Of a stretch of 64,000 bases of DNA, positions 25,914 through 35,588 are shown piece by piece. Within the stretch, counting starts at the first letter, position 1. The number at the start of each line of letters is the position of its first letter. A program made the translations under genes and the position numbers. This stretch comes from JAJFJD01 sp965228695 (GTDB lineage Bacteria; Pseudomonadota; Alphaproteobacteria; UBA8366): contig CBDDIB010000002.1 of assembly GCA_965228695.1 (NCBI GenBank), positions 3,348,001-3,412,000 on the forward strand, written 5' to 3'. Under the pieces are notes generated by a model. The model saw only the letters and a program-made list of their open reading frames with translations. It had not been told where the DNA came from and did not search any database.

Positions 25914-26990
25914 ATGCCATTGTGCCCTATCCCTTGCCTGATTTTCCGCGGCGGAACCTCGAAAGGTCCGTTCTTCAATTCGAAAGATTTGCCGGCGGAC
26001 CCGGAGGAACGGGCCCGTACGCTGCTCGCGGTTATGGGATCGCCGGACACGCGGCAGATTGACGGGATCGGCGGCGCCGATTCGCTAACCAGCAAAGTCG
26101 CGATCGTTTCCGCATCGGAACGGCCGGGCATCGACGTCGACTATCTTTTCGCGCAAGTCTCGATCGATCAGCCCGTCGTCGATATCGCACCGTCCTGCGG
26201 CAACATGCTGTCCGGCATCGGGCCATATGCCGTCGAAACCGGCATGATTACGCCGACATCCGACCATACCAGCGTGATGATCTACAACGTCAATACCGGG
26301 GCGCGGATCGAAGCACGGATCGAAACGCCCGGCGGCGCCATGAACTACGACGGAACCGCGCAGATCGACGGCGTGCCCGGCGCGGCGGCGCCGGTGTATT
26401 TGAACTTCATGGACGTCGTCGGCGCGAAGACGGGCGCATTGTTGCCGACCGGGAAGGTAATCGAGCGAATCAACGGACTGGACGCCACCTGCGTCGATGT
26501 CGCGATGCCGATGGTTTTTTTGCGGGCAGCCGATTTCGGATTGTCGGGATATGAAAGCCGGGACGAGATTAACCGCAACCGGGTGCTTTTCGAGCTTATA
26601 GAACCGGTCCGATTGGAAGCGGGGGAGCGCATGGGCCTCGGCGACGTGTCGGAAATGGTCATCCCGAAAGTGGGTCTTGTCGCCCCGCCGGAGAAGGGCG
26701 GCGACATCTCCTCGCGCTATTTCACGCCCTGGCAGGTCCACGCCGCCCACGCCGTCACCGGCGCGGTGTGTGTGGCGACGGCCTCGATGATCGAAGGGTC
26801 GGTGACGCACGAACTCTGCCGGCCGGACCCGTCCAATCCGCGCGACGTCCAAATCGAGCATCCGTCGGGGCGGATCGATGTTCGGCTCGAAACCAGCGGG
26901 GCCGGGGCGGACTTAAATGTCGTGAGCGCCGGGATTCTCAGGACCACGCGCCTGATCATGCGCGGCGACGTGATGATTCCGTCGCCGTAG
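25914..26990 (+). CDS. galD: 4-oxalomesaconate tautomerase (GalD), PrpF family
   Basis: This 358-residue protein closely follows GalD of Pseudomonas putida as I recall it: IPCLIFRGGTSKGPFF at the N-terminus, LLAVMGSPDTRQIDGIGGAD, LTSKVAIVS, and the catalytic-Cys region PSCGNMLSGIGPYA. GalD converts keto and enol forms of 4-oxalomesaconate in gallate degradation; the wider PrpF family isomerises aconitate analogues, so the substrate is probable rather than proven. No gallate dioxygenase, GalB hydratase or aldolase is in the window. The ATG at 25914 matches family N-termini; 25872 is possible. No good ribosome binding site is visible. Confidence 0.85.
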   Translation: MPLCPIPCLIFRGGTSKGPFFNSKDLPADPEERARTLLAVMGSPDTRQIDGIGGADSLTSKVAIVSASERPGIDVDYLFAQVSIDQPVVDIAPSCGNMLSGIGPYAVETGMITPTSDHTSVMIYNVNTGARIEARIETPGGAMNYDGTAQIDGVPGAAAPVYLNFMDVVGAKTGALLPTGKVIERINGLDATCVDVAMPMVFLRAADFGLSGYESRDEINRNRVLFELIEPVRLEAGERMGLGDVSEMVIPKVGLVAPPEKGGDISSRYFTPWQVHAAHAVTGAVCVATASMIEGSVTHELCRPDPSNPRDVQIEHPSGRIDVRLETSGAGADLNVVSAGILRTTRLIMRGDVMIPSP

Positions 26991-27016
26991 AGCCGCTGTA
27001 AAGGAGCAGGTATCGC

Positions 27017-28042
27017 ATGAAAGCCCGTTTCGGCCTGATCGAAATTTCCCGTAGCATTTCGAGTTCGATCGAAAATGCGAGCTTGGCGGAGCAAGCCGGT
27101 TTCGATTGGATCGGCGTGGCCGATTCACAGTCTTTATTCCGTGAGCTGTTCGTCACCCTTTCTACGATCGCGCATGCGACGGAGCGTGTGATGATCGGCC
27201 CGTCCGTCACCAACCCGCTGACGCGGCATCCGGCCGTCATGGCCAGTGCGATCGCGAGCGTGCATGAGCTGTCGGGCGGCCGGGCCATGCTTGGCATCGC
27301 GACCGGGGACAGCGCGATCTACAACATCAACGAGCGGCCGCGCGGCCTGAAGGGGCTCCGGGAATACATCCTCGCGGTACGGTCATTGCTGCGGGGCGAA
27401 CACGCCGAGTACGCAGGGCGTGACATCCACACCAAGTGGGTCGCGGGTCAGGCGGATAATCCGGTACCGATATACATCGCGGCGGAAGGACCCAAGACGC
27501 TGGAATTGGCCGGGGAGATCGCCGATGGCGTGATTTGCGGTATGGGGCTTTCGCCTGACGTCGCAGAGCTGACGTTGGATCATTTGGCGATCGGCGCCGA
27601 GCGCGCCGGCCGAAAACTCGACGACATCGATATCTGGGGATTGGCCCGCGTTAATGTCGGAAAAGATCGCAGCGCGTTGATCGATGAGATCCGCATGGAA
27701 CTTGCGTCCACCGCGCACCATGCCTTCCGCTTCACGCTCGAAGGCAAGCTGGTGCCGCCGGAGCTCGCGGACGCAATTCGCGAGGTTCAGAAAGCGTATC
27801 AGCCGACCCATCATGAGGAGCTCGGCGAATCCCCGAATGCTGGCCTTATGCGAAACCCCGAATTGCTTGCCTATATGACCGAGCGGTTCGCTGTCGTCGG
27901 CACGCCCGACGAATGCGTCGCGCGGATACAGTCGATCCGGAGTTCCGGTTTTCACCAACTGCTGTTTTCCGGATTTGTCGACGAGCGCCCGGCCTTGATC
28001 AAGGCGCTTGGGGAAACCGTGTTTCCGAGATGTCGGAATTAG
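27017..28042 (+). CDS. Luciferase-like (LLM class) flavin-dependent oxidoreductase
   Basis: This 341-residue TIM-barrel flavoprotein has FDWIGVADSQSLFRELFVTL, IGPSVTNPLTRHP and SGGRAMLGIATGDSAIYNI, the same signature blocks as the protein at 21515 but clearly diverged. Cofactor and substrate are not readable. The gene starts 26 bases after galD with AAGGAG before the ATG and is followed 43 bases later by a hydrolase gene. A galD / LLM / hydrolase operon is likely, which points to oxidation and cleavage of an aromatic or related compound. Confidence 0.87.
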   Translation: MKARFGLIEISRSISSSIENASLAEQAGFDWIGVADSQSLFRELFVTLSTIAHATERVMIGPSVTNPLTRHPAVMASAIASVHELSGGRAMLGIATGDSAIYNINERPRGLKGLREYILAVRSLLRGEHAEYAGRDIHTKWVAGQADNPVPIYIAAEGPKTLELAGEIADGVICGMGLSPDVAELTLDHLAIGAERAGRKLDDIDIWGLARVNVGKDRSALIDEIRMELASTAHHAFRFTLEGKLVPPELADAIREVQKAYQPTHHEELGESPNAGLMRNPELLAYMTERFAVVGTPDECVARIQSIRSSGFHQLLFSGFVDERPALIKALGETVFPRCRN

Positions 28043-28085
28043 AACAATCGGAATTGACTAGAATTACGATGAAGGAGATGCGCCG

Positions 28086-29021
28086 ATGAGCGCTGAAAAC
28101 GGTAACGCCGAAATTGTCGCAGAGGAGCATTGGGCAAAGAAGGGCGATGTAGACCTGTTTATGTTTCGAAAATATGCATCGAATGTCGGCAAGGACGGAG
28201 AACGGCCGGTGTTGTTCCTCGTGCATGGATCGTCGCAGGCCGCGCGCACGAGTTACGACCTGACCGTAACGAACGCCGGCGAATATTCGGTGATGAATGT
28301 CTTCGCCGCACGGGGATTCGATGTGTGGACCATGGATCACGAAGGCTACGGTCGCTCCAGCCGCACCGAAGGGTTCTCCTACATCCTGGATGGGGTCGAG
28401 GATCTGAAGGCCGCGGCGCCCGTGGTCGAGAAGGCGACCGGTCAATCCAAGTTTGCGTTTTTCGGCACGTCTTCCGGCGCCCTGCGCGCCGGCGCGTTCT
28501 GCAATGCCGTGCCGGACCGGGTCGAGCGGCTCGGTTTATCGGCTTTCCCTTGGATCGCCAAGGACGCGCCGTCGCTGGTCAAACGGCGGGAGCGGCTGGC
28601 CGAATGGCAGGCGACCAACAGCCGCGAGGTGGGTGAGGAATACTTCCACAACATGTTCACCCGCGACGTGGTGGGGCTGACCGCACCCGAACTGCCCGCT
28701 GCCGCGGCGGCCGCGGAAATGGCGAATGGCGGCGGCACTGTGCCGAACGGCACCTATGTCGACATGTGCATCAACCTGCCGCTCGTGGACCCGACGAAGA
28801 TCAGCTGCCCGGTGCTGATCATCCGGGGTGACCATGACGGCATCACGACCGATGAAGACAATGCCGCCTTCTATGCCAAGCTGCCGACCAAGGACAAGCA
28901 GATGATCATATTGTCCGGTCAGGCCCACAACATGACGGTCGGCATCAACCGCCGCCGGTTCTGGCACATTTTGGCGGCCTTTCTGGAGATGCCCGCCCGC
29001 GTCGATGACGGTGTCGCCTGA
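28086..29021 (+). CDS. Alpha/beta hydrolase
   Basis: This 311-residue protein has an alpha/beta hydrolase fold: an oxyanion region near LFLVHGSSQAARTSYD, DHEGYGRSS, a nucleophile elbow GTSSG, a probable acid in IIRGDHDGITTDEDN and a catalytic His in SGQAHNMTVG. The substrate is unknown; family members cleave esters, C-C bonds of ring-cleavage products, or epoxides. GAAGGAGATG lies close to the ATG. As the last gene of the presumed galD operon it may cleave an intermediate made by the flavoenzyme. The convergent SDR gene ends 17 bases away. Confidence 0.87.
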   Translation: MSAENGNAEIVAEEHWAKKGDVDLFMFRKYASNVGKDGERPVLFLVHGSSQAARTSYDLTVTNAGEYSVMNVFAARGFDVWTMDHEGYGRSSRTEGFSYILDGVEDLKAAAPVVEKATGQSKFAFFGTSSGALRAGAFCNAVPDRVERLGLSAFPWIAKDAPSLVKRRERLAEWQATNSREVGEEYFHNMFTRDVVGLTAPELPAAAAAAEMANGGGTVPNGTYVDMCINLPLVDPTKISCPVLIIRGDHDGITTDEDNAAFYAKLPTKDKQMIILSGQAHNMTVGINRRRFWHILAAFLEMPARVDDGVA

Positions 29022-29037
29022 TCTTACCGTTACAGGG

Positions 29038-29721
29038 TCACCACTCGATCGTGCCGCCGTCATAGCGCTGGAATGTCCCGGTCGTCTCGGGGGTGAGGGC
29101 GTCGATGATCCCCCGCATGCCGGTAACGCTCTCGTCTACGGGGATCTGGCCGCCTTTCCGGGTTTCGGTCGCGACGGAGCCGGGGTGCAGGACGGCGGTG
29201 ACGATGCCGTGCTTGGCGAAATCGATAGAGATGCTCTTCGCCGCCATGTTCAACGCGGCCTTGCTGCAGCGATAGGCGTAGTGTCCGCCGGACCCGTTAT
29301 CGCCGATCGAGCCGGACCGGGTGCCGATGAACACCATCCGCCGGCGGTCGCTGCGGGCGACGTGATCTTCGAACGCATTCGCGACGTAGACCGGGGCGAC
29401 CGCGTTGATCTTCATCACGCGCGTGTACTCGTCGATGTCCGGCAGCATCAGCGTTCCCGGACCGTCCGGGGCGAATGTCGCCGCGTTGTTGATCAGCAGG
29501 TCGATCGGCTGGTCTTTCAGAGCGTCGGCCAACGCCGCCAGCCCGCCCTCGTCGGAGACATCCAGGCGATGGAAATGGACGTCGCTGGAAAGGGCGGTCA
29601 CCTTGTCGCGGCTTGCGTCATCAAGGCAGATCGCATGCACGGTCCAGCCGTCTTCGGCGTATTGGCGGGCGAACTCGAACCCGATACCATAGTCGCAGCC
29701 GGTGATGAGTACGGTGGGCAT
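29038..29721 (-). CDS. Short-chain dehydrogenase/reductase
   Basis: This 227-residue Rossmann-fold oxidoreductase has the cofactor loop TGCDYGIG, the LINNAATF block in the usual NNAG position, and the catalytic Tyr-x-x-x-Lys in YAYRCSKAALN. An early acidic or basic selector for NAD or NADP is not evident. ATG at 29721 is chosen because GGGAGGA lies just upstream and the fold begins at once; longer readings add an unrelated tail. Substrate unknown. It is divergent from the DUF924 gene. Confidence 0.88.
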   Translation of the reverse strand: MPTVLITGCDYGIGFEFARQYAEDGWTVHAICLDDASRDKVTALSSDVHFHRLDVSDEGGLAALADALKDQPIDLLINNAATFAPDGPGTLMLPDIDEYTRVMKINAVAPVYVANAFEDHVARSDRRRMVFIGTRSGSIGDNGSGGHYAYRCSKAALNMAAKSISIDFAKHGIVTAVLHPGSVATETRKGGQIPVDESVTGMRGIIDALTPETTGTFQRYDGGTIEW

Positions 29722-29852
29722 GAAGTCCTCCCTTTGCGTCGATCGATTCTGTACGGTCGGTCCGTCAACAGTAACCATGTCACGAGCGACTCACCACCGA
29801 CGATCAACGACTTTCCCGTTTCTTCTCCTTCCTTTCATCCGGAGCTTCCGCA

Positions 29853-30479
29853 TTGAGTGCCGAGATCATCGACGACATCGTTCAATTCTGGCTGGGGGGC
29901 AGCCTCGACGGGCCCGACGCCGCCTACGACCGCCGCAACTGGTGGTATCGGGGCGGCGAGGCGGTGGATGAGGAAATCCGGACGCGCTTCGGCGACTTGG
30001 TTCCGCGTGCTTGCGGGCGCGAATTGATGGCCTGGCAGGAATCGCCGAATGGCGCTTTGGCGCTGATCCTGTTGATGGACCAGTTCACCCGCAATCTCTA
30101 TCGGAACACGCCCGACGCCTATCTGGGCGATGCGTGCGCTTTCGAGGTCGTGAACCACGCCATCGACAACAAATTGGACCAGGAGTTGCACCAGGTGTGC
30201 CGGATTTGGCTCTATCACCCGTTCCACCATTCCGAATCCATCGAAGAGCAAGAGCGGGGCGGGAAATTGCTCCAACAGGTCCGGGCGTCGGCGCCGGATG
30301 AGTGGCACCGCTATATCGACCGCAGCATCTGGGGTTGGGGCCGTCACCGGGACATCGTTCGCCGCTTCAGCCGGTTTCCGCACCGCAACGCCGTGCTCGG
30401 GCGGGCCAGTACGGAAGAAGAAATCGCATTTCTCGCCGAAAACGGCGAAAGCTTCGGCCAGGGTCCTAAGAAGACTTAA
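29853..30479 (+). CDS. DUF924 family protein
   Basis: This 208-residue protein has the hallmarks of the DUF924 family, an all-helical TPR-like fold: IVQFWLGG at the start, then LALILLMDQFTRNLYRN, WLYHPFHHSESIEEQE and RFSRFPHRNAVLGR. Homologues are widespread in proteobacteria and in eukaryotes; the biochemical role is unknown. The start is TTG at 29853 with CCGGAG eight bases before it. It sits alone between two leftward genes. Confidence 0.9.
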   Translation: MSAEIIDDIVQFWLGGSLDGPDAAYDRRNWWYRGGEAVDEEIRTRFGDLVPRACGRELMAWQESPNGALALILLMDQFTRNLYRNTPDAYLGDACAFEVVNHAIDNKLDQELHQVCRIWLYHPFHHSESIEEQERGGKLLQQVRASAPDEWHRYIDRSIWGWGRHRDIVRRFSRFPHRNAVLGRASTEEEIAFLAENGESFGQGPKKT

Positions 30480-30486
30480 AACACGG

Positions 30487-31671
30487 CTAGATGACCTTGC
30501 CGTCGGTAAGATCTGCGATTTCGGCGTCGTTCAACCCCAGCCATTCCCGTAAAACATCGGCATTGTCGGCGCCGATCGTGGGAAAGAACCGCACGTCCTC
30601 CGATTCATAGCTCGAGAGCCGGATCGGCGCGGACGGTAGGACGATTTCGCCCATGTCCGGGTGGTCGACCCATCGCAACATGCCGCGTTCGTGCATATGC
30701 GGATCGGCGCGGACGTCGGCCAGTGTACGGATCGGCGCGACCGGGACCCGGTTCTCGCGCATGACCGCGTATGCCTCGTCGCGGGGCAGGTCGCGGCACC
30801 ACGCCTCGATCATGCGGTTGATCTCCGTCTCGCGGGCATGACGGTCCTCCCGGGTTCCATAGTCAGGGTTACCGATCAGGTCGTCGCGGCCGATCACAGT
30901 CAGGATACGGTCCCATTGCGCGTCGCTGACGCAGATCAGGGCGATCCAGCCGTCCTTGCAGCGGAACCGGCTATACGGCGCCGTATTTGCCGGCGACTTG
31001 TCGCCGCGGCGCTGCGGCAATTCCCCGGTCCGGTGATAGGCGGAAAGATCGCTGGTCAGCGTGAAATACATCGTTTCGACCATCGCGGTTTCGACCAACG
31101 TGCCGTTGCCTGTCGCTTGGCGGCCGAGCAGTGCCTGCAGAACGCCCGCATAGAGGTGGACACCGCCCATGATGTCGCAAGGCGTGCCGCCGGCGCGCGC
31201 CGGCGGGCCGCCCGTCTCGCCGGTGATGCTCATCAGGCCCGCGGCCGCCTGGATCGTATGGTCCATGGCGAGCATGTCACGGTCGGGCCCGGAAAGGCCG
31301 TAGCCGGTTCCCGATGCATAGATCAGCCGAGGATTGATCTCACGCAGCACGTCATAGCCGAGGCCCAGCCGGTCCATGGTGCCGGCGGCGAAATTCTCGA
31401 CCAGCACGTCGGCTTCCTTGGCCATCGATTTCAGGATCTCTTTCCCTTTGGGATGCTTGAGGTCGAGCGTTAGGCTTTTCTTGTTCGAATTCAGCATCGC
31501 GAAGGCGAGCGAGGTCTTATCCCCGACGCCCTGGCGCATCCGCTCGCCGCCGTGCGGTTCGACCTTCACGATCTCCGCGCCGGCCATCGCCATCAGGAAT
31601 GTCGAGTAGGGGCCCTGATAGATTTGCGTGAGGTCGAGCACGCGGATGCCGTCGAGGGGCTTGGCGTCCAT
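30487..31671 (-). CDS. CaiB/BaiF family CoA-transferase
   Basis: This 394-residue family III CoA-transferase moves CoA between carboxylic acids. LDGIRVLDLTQIYQGPYSTF and AGAEIVKVEPHGGERMR form the N-terminal CoA-binding region. The catalytic Asp is probably the one in AMDHTIQAAAGLM, by analogy with formyl-CoA transferase. Donor and acceptor acids are unknown. ATG at 31671 starts directly at the conserved domain; longer readings add unrelated residues. It is divergent from the D-2-hydroxyacid dehydrogenase gene, which suggests a shared promoter region of about 200 bases. Confidence 0.92.
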   Translation of the reverse strand: MDAKPLDGIRVLDLTQIYQGPYSTFLMAMAGAEIVKVEPHGGERMRQGVGDKTSLAFAMLNSNKKSLTLDLKHPKGKEILKSMAKEADVLVENFAAGTMDRLGLGYDVLREINPRLIYASGTGYGLSGPDRDMLAMDHTIQAAAGLMSITGETGGPPARAGGTPCDIMGGVHLYAGVLQALLGRQATGNGTLVETAMVETMYFTLTSDLSAYHRTGELPQRRGDKSPANTAPYSRFRCKDGWIALICVSDAQWDRILTVIGRDDLIGNPDYGTREDRHARETEINRMIEAWCRDLPRDEAYAVMRENRVPVAPIRTLADVRADPHMHERGMLRWVDHPDMGEIVLPSAPIRLSSYESEDVRFFPTIGADNADVLREWLGLNDAEIADLTDGKVI

Positions 31672-31873
31672 GGGATTCTTTCCTGTCTGGTTTCGCCCGG
31701 AGAGTTTAGCGCATTTCCGGAAAAGCCGAATTCGGGGCGGGATTTGCATTGCCGCGGCGGGCCTGCATAACATTAGGCCGCCGGGGATTGCCTGCGCCGC
31801 CTCGACGACTAGCCAATCAAGGCCATCGGAACCAAACGACGCCGACCGCCGGCCACCGGGAGATCCAAAAAGA

Positions 31874-32944
31874 ATGTCCGATAAGAATTCCGCCATCGAT
31901 AACGCGCGCCGAGTCTGTTGGTTCGACGACAAGAAGACGCCGAACGTCGCCGATTATCTGGAGAATGAGTCCGAAGTCGCCATGCATCGGCTCGATTTCC
32001 AGGCAGCGGAGGACGCGAACTGGTCGGTCATGGAGACCTGTCACGCCTACTGCATTACCAGCGCGCGGGACGAGGTGCCGGATCAATACAAGGTGGCGGC
32101 GGACTTGCTCTCGCGGTGTCCGAAACTGCTCGTCGTCTCGACGTCGGGGGCGGGCTACGACCCGATCGACGTGCAGGCCTGCACGGATGCCGGTGTGCTG
32201 GTGGTCAATCAGACCGGTGCGAACGCCGAAGCCGTGGCGGAACATGCGGTCGGCATGATGCTGGGGCTGGCCAAGAAGATGGTCGAGACGGATCGGTCGC
32301 TGCGCCGGGAACGCGGTATCGACCGTGAAGTGTTCAAGGGCTGGAATGCCGAGAACAAGACCGTCGGCATCATCGGTCTCGGCAATACGGGCCGGCGCGC
32401 GGCGCGCATCTGCGGCAAAGGCCTGAATATGCAAGTGATTGCGAGCGATCCTTACCTCGAACCGTCGGATTTCGAGGAGCGGGGGGCGGAAGCCGTCTCG
32501 CTCGACGAGTTGATGGCGCGGTCGGATTTCATCAGCGTCCATTGTCCGTATAACGCGGAAACCAAGGACTTGGTCGATGCGCGCGAACTCGCCTTGATGA
32601 AGCCGGGTGCTTTTATCGTCAATTGCGCCCGCGGCGGTATCATCAACGAGGATGCGCTGGCCGACGCGTTGGACGCGAATGCGATCGCCGGGGCCGGCCT
32701 GGACGTCTGGGACGTGGAGCCGCCGCCCATGGACCACCGGCTGCTGGCCTTCGATAATTTGATCGCGACCTATCACACGGCCGGTGTGACCTATGAGTCG
32801 CGCCAGAACATGGCGGAATGGAACGCGGTCCAGGTCGTCAGCACGCTGCGCGGCGAGCGCCCGCCGCGTCTGATCAATCCCGAGGCATGGGACCGGTTCA
32901 AGTCGCGGTACGAAGAGGTTTTCGGTCAGCCGGTTGAAGGGTAG
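31874..32944 (+). CDS. D-isomer-specific 2-hydroxyacid dehydrogenase
   Basis: This 356-residue NAD(P)-dependent enzyme interconverts 2-oxo acids and D-2-hydroxy acids. The nucleotide-binding motif is GIIGLGNTGRRAA. The active-site trio is visible as Arg in NCARGGIINE, Glu in DVWDVEPPP and His in TYHTAGVT. It resembles the phosphoglycerate dehydrogenase branch without a C-terminal ACT domain. The last 47 bases overlap the tail of the convergent synthetase gene. Substrate unknown; its proximity to an adenylating synthetase suggests that oxo or hydroxy acids may be shared. Confidence 0.92.
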   Translation: MSDKNSAIDNARRVCWFDDKKTPNVADYLENESEVAMHRLDFQAAEDANWSVMETCHAYCITSARDEVPDQYKVAADLLSRCPKLLVVSTSGAGYDPIDVQACTDAGVLVVNQTGANAEAVAEHAVGMMLGLAKKMVETDRSLRRERGIDREVFKGWNAENKTVGIIGLGNTGRRAARICGKGLNMQVIASDPYLEPSDFEERGAEAVSLDELMARSDFISVHCPYNAETKDLVDARELALMKPGAFIVNCARGGIINEDALADALDANAIAGAGLDVWDVEPPPMDHRLLAFDNLIATYHTAGVTYESRQNMAEWNAVQVVSTLRGERPPRLINPEAWDRFKSRYEEVFGQPVEG

Positions 32945-35588
32945 CCAGTCCCGGTTGACGGGCGTCCAGGCAATCCGAGAGCTTCTCGGCCACGGTCTGG
33001 ACGTGAGGCTCCTCCAACAGGGTGTCGTGATTACCGGAAACGGACCGAATTTCGAGTGCGCCGCCGATGAGGTCGCGCCATCCCTTATGGGCGTCCTTCG
33101 GCATCCAGGCATAGGGTGATGCTTTGAACAGCACGGCATCGCCTTCATAACGCTGCGGCCGATACGCCCGGACCGCCATCAGGTTTGCTTCGGCCGGGCG
33201 ATACAGCTTCGCCGGGATCGCATTTCCCTGCGTTTCCGCCTTTCGCCAGGCTGCCGCGAACATGCGTCCACGCGCCTTCGTGGCGGCAACCGTGCCGATG
33301 TTGGTCAGTCGTTGCGCCAGATACGGCGCCATTTCGGCCGCTTTCAAGTCGGCCAGCCGATCGCGGTGATGTCCGAGCCATTGCGATAGCGGAGCGCGGC
33401 CTTGTCCTTGCCGGGGATTGGTGTCGAACAAGGCCAGAAGCGCGACCGGCTGCCCCATCTGTTGGAATTGCCGCGCAATCTCATAGGCAATCCAGCCGCC
33501 CATCGAATATCCGCCGACATAATAAGGGCCGGACGGCTGCACGCGACGCATCTCGGTGATGTATCGCGCCGCCATGTCCTCGATCCGCACCAGCGGGGGT
33601 TCGGATTTGTCCAGGCCGACGGATTGAATGCCGTAGACCGGCTGATCGGCATCCAGATACCGGGCAAGACCGCGGAAATTCAGGACTTCGCCGTTGATAT
33701 CATGGACGCAGAATAGGGGCGCTCGGCGGCCGTCGGGACGGATCGGCACGACGCATCCGGTGGCTGCCGAGTTCTCGATCAGTTTGGCCATGGCCGCCAC
33801 CGTTCCGGCTTCGAAGAGGACTGAACGGGGGAGCGGATGACTCAGTGTCTTCTCGATGCGCAGGAAAAGCTCAACGGCTTGGAGGGAATCGCCGCCCAAT
33901 TGGAAAAAGCCGTCGTCGAGACCGACCTGATCGCGCCCTAGCGCAGCGGCCCAGAGAATCAGTAGTTGGCGCTCCAATTCGGTCGGTTCCCGGTGCGGTT
34001 CAGTTGTCGTGCCTGTCGACCGGTTCGGCATCGATGCGAAGACCTCGGCCAGCTTGTGCCGCTGAACTTTTCCGGTCGGCCCTTTCGGGATCTCGGCCGT
34101 TAGAAATATCTGGCGCGGAACCTTGTAGTCGGCCAAACGATTGCGCAGAAATTGGGTTAGGGCGGCTTGATCGAGCGGAGTGCGGTTCCGGGTCACGACC
34201 GCCGCGGCGACATCCTCGCCGAGTGTCGGATGCGGTATCGGAAACGCCGATGCGGCGACGATGTCCGGATAGGCAAGAAGCGCGTCGTCGATCTCGACCG
34301 GCGTGATGTTCTGCCCCCCACGGTTGATCATCTCCTTGATGCGGCCGGTGATGAACAGGTAACCGTTGTCGTCGAAATGGCCGAGGTCGCCGGTTCGGAA
34401 CCACTCCCCGATGAAGGCGATGCGATTGGCGGCATCGTCGTTCTCGTATCCGTCAAAGACCGTGGGGCCGCGCACCGCGATTTCGCCGGTCGAGCCTTGC
34501 GGCACCGGGTTACCCGTTTCGTCGATGATGGCGACGCCATGATGCCCGCGTTTGCCGACGCTGTTTCGGTCGGGTCTCGGGTCGTCCGGCGGATCGCTGG
34601 TGGACGATCCTGCTTCCGAGGTGCCGTAGGTCACCACGATCGGTACGTCGAACGCGGCTTCGACTTTTTCCGCGATTGCGGTGTTCAACGGACCGGTTCC
34701 CGACCGCATGAACCGCAGGCGGGAAGCGATCCGATCGATTGTCGGACGATATGTCTCCAGATGCGGGTGAATCGCGTGGTAGACCGCATAGGAGGCCGCG
34801 CACCATGTAACCTCTTCTTTGTCCAACGCTTCGAATATGCCCTCGACGCTGAAATCGGTGAGCACGGCAACGCTGCTGCCGGCGATCAACGGAGTGGAGA
34901 TGCCCTGACCGAGCCCGCCGCTGTGGTACAGACGCAGCATGTTGAGGGCGCGGTCATCGGGGGTCAGCCCCAAGTCGGCCGATGCGATTTCGTTCCGGGC
35001 GGTCAACTGCCGGTGGCGGATCGGGACGATCTTGCTGTGCGAGGTGGTGCCGGAGGTTGCGAGGACGGCGATGATGTCATCGGGCTGGACGGGGCCGGCA
35101 TTCACGCCGGCAGGCGCGCCGGCCCGTGTGGTTGCGGTGAACCTCATGGCTCCGTTCTCGCCGGGCCGTAATTCGAGAATGGGTAAATCAAGATCCGCTG
35201 CCGCACGCCGGGCCGGTGTATCCATATCCGCGAGAATCGCGACCGCTTTGACCCGCATATCGCGGAGTTGGAGGGCGATTTCGCCCAGCGTGTTGTCCGG
35301 GTTCAGGGGAACCGGCGTCGCATAGTTCCAAATGCCGATAATCGCGGCGGCCATGTCACGGCCCCCGGGATGGACGACTGCGATGCGGTCGTTTCGGCCG
35401 AGACCCCAGCCATTCAATGTCGTACCCATGGCATCGATCGCGCGAAGCAATTCACCAAAGGTGAGCGGAGCTCTTCCATGCTGGAGCAGGGCGGGGCTAT
35501 CCGGCGTTTCGCCGGCCCAATGCCGCACGACGTCATACATCGTGCCGAACCGCTGCGGGGCAGGTAGAACGTTGTTATCCATCATCAA
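32898..35588 (-). CDS. A-T-TE synthetase (adenylation, carrier, thioesterase)
   Basis: This 896-residue single-module synthetase has no condensation domain. The adenylation domain (about 1-515) has ATSGTTSHSKIVPIRH, TYGTSEAGSS, GEWFRTGDLG, GRIKEMINRGGQNITPVEID and the catalytic Lys in PTGKVQRHKL; it resembles acyl/oxalyl-CoA-ligase-type more than classical NRPS adenylation domains. The carrier domain (about 530-605) carries Ser568 in GGDSLQ for phosphopantetheine. A type I thioesterase (about 625-880) has Ser695 in GYSMGG and His854 in SGNHD. This order is known in arylpyruvate-dimerising synthetases such as fungal atromentin synthetase and bacterial RalA. The product here is unknown. It is divergent from the UbiD gene. 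Confidence 0.9.
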   Translation of the reverse strand: MMMDNNVLPAPQRFGTMYDVVRHWAGETPDSPALLQHGRAPLTFGELLRAIDAMGTTLNGWGLGRNDRIAVVHPGGRDMAAAIIGIWNYATPVPLNPDNTLGEIALQLRDMRVKAVAILADMDTPARRAAADLDLPILELRPGENGAMRFTATTRAGAPAGVNAGPVQPDDIIAVLATSGTTSHSKIVPIRHRQLTARNEIASADLGLTPDDRALNMLRLYHSGGLGQGISTPLIAGSSVAVLTDFSVEGIFEALDKEEVTWCAASYAVYHAIHPHLETYRPTIDRIASRLRFMRSGTGPLNTAIAEKVEAAFDVPIVVTYGTSEAGSSTSDPPDDPRPDRNSVGKRGHHGVAIIDETGNPVPQGSTGEIAVRGPTVFDGYENDDAANRIAFIGEWFRTGDLGHFDDNGYLFITGRIKEMINRGGQNITPVEIDDALLAYPDIVAASAFPIPHPTLGEDVAAAVVTRNRTPLDQAALTQFLRNRLADYKVPRQIFLTAEIPKGPTGKVQRHKLAEVFASMPNRSTGTTTEPHREPTELERQLLILWAAALGRDQVGLDDGFFQLGGDSLQAVELFLRIEKTLSHPLPRSVLFEAGTVAAMAKLIENSAATGCVVPIRPDGRRAPLFCVHDINGEVLNFRGLARYLDADQPVYGIQSVGLDKSEPPLVRIEDMAARYITEMRRVQPSGPYYVGGYSMGGWIAYEIARQFQQMGQPVALLALFDTNPRQGQGRAPLSQWLGHHRDRLADLKAAEMAPYLAQRLTNIGTVAATKARGRMFAAAWRKAETQGNAIPAKLYRPAEANLMAVRAYRPQRYEGDAVLFKASPYAWMPKDAHKGWRDLIGGALEIRSVSGNHDTLLEEPHVQTVAEKLSDCLDARQPGLATLQPADRKPLRTAT

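Noticed and set aside
25745..26131. Extension of the LysR-type frame by about 130 residues
   Set aside because: The added part is antisense to galD and contains no helix-turn-helix; the domain logically begins at the ATG at 25744.
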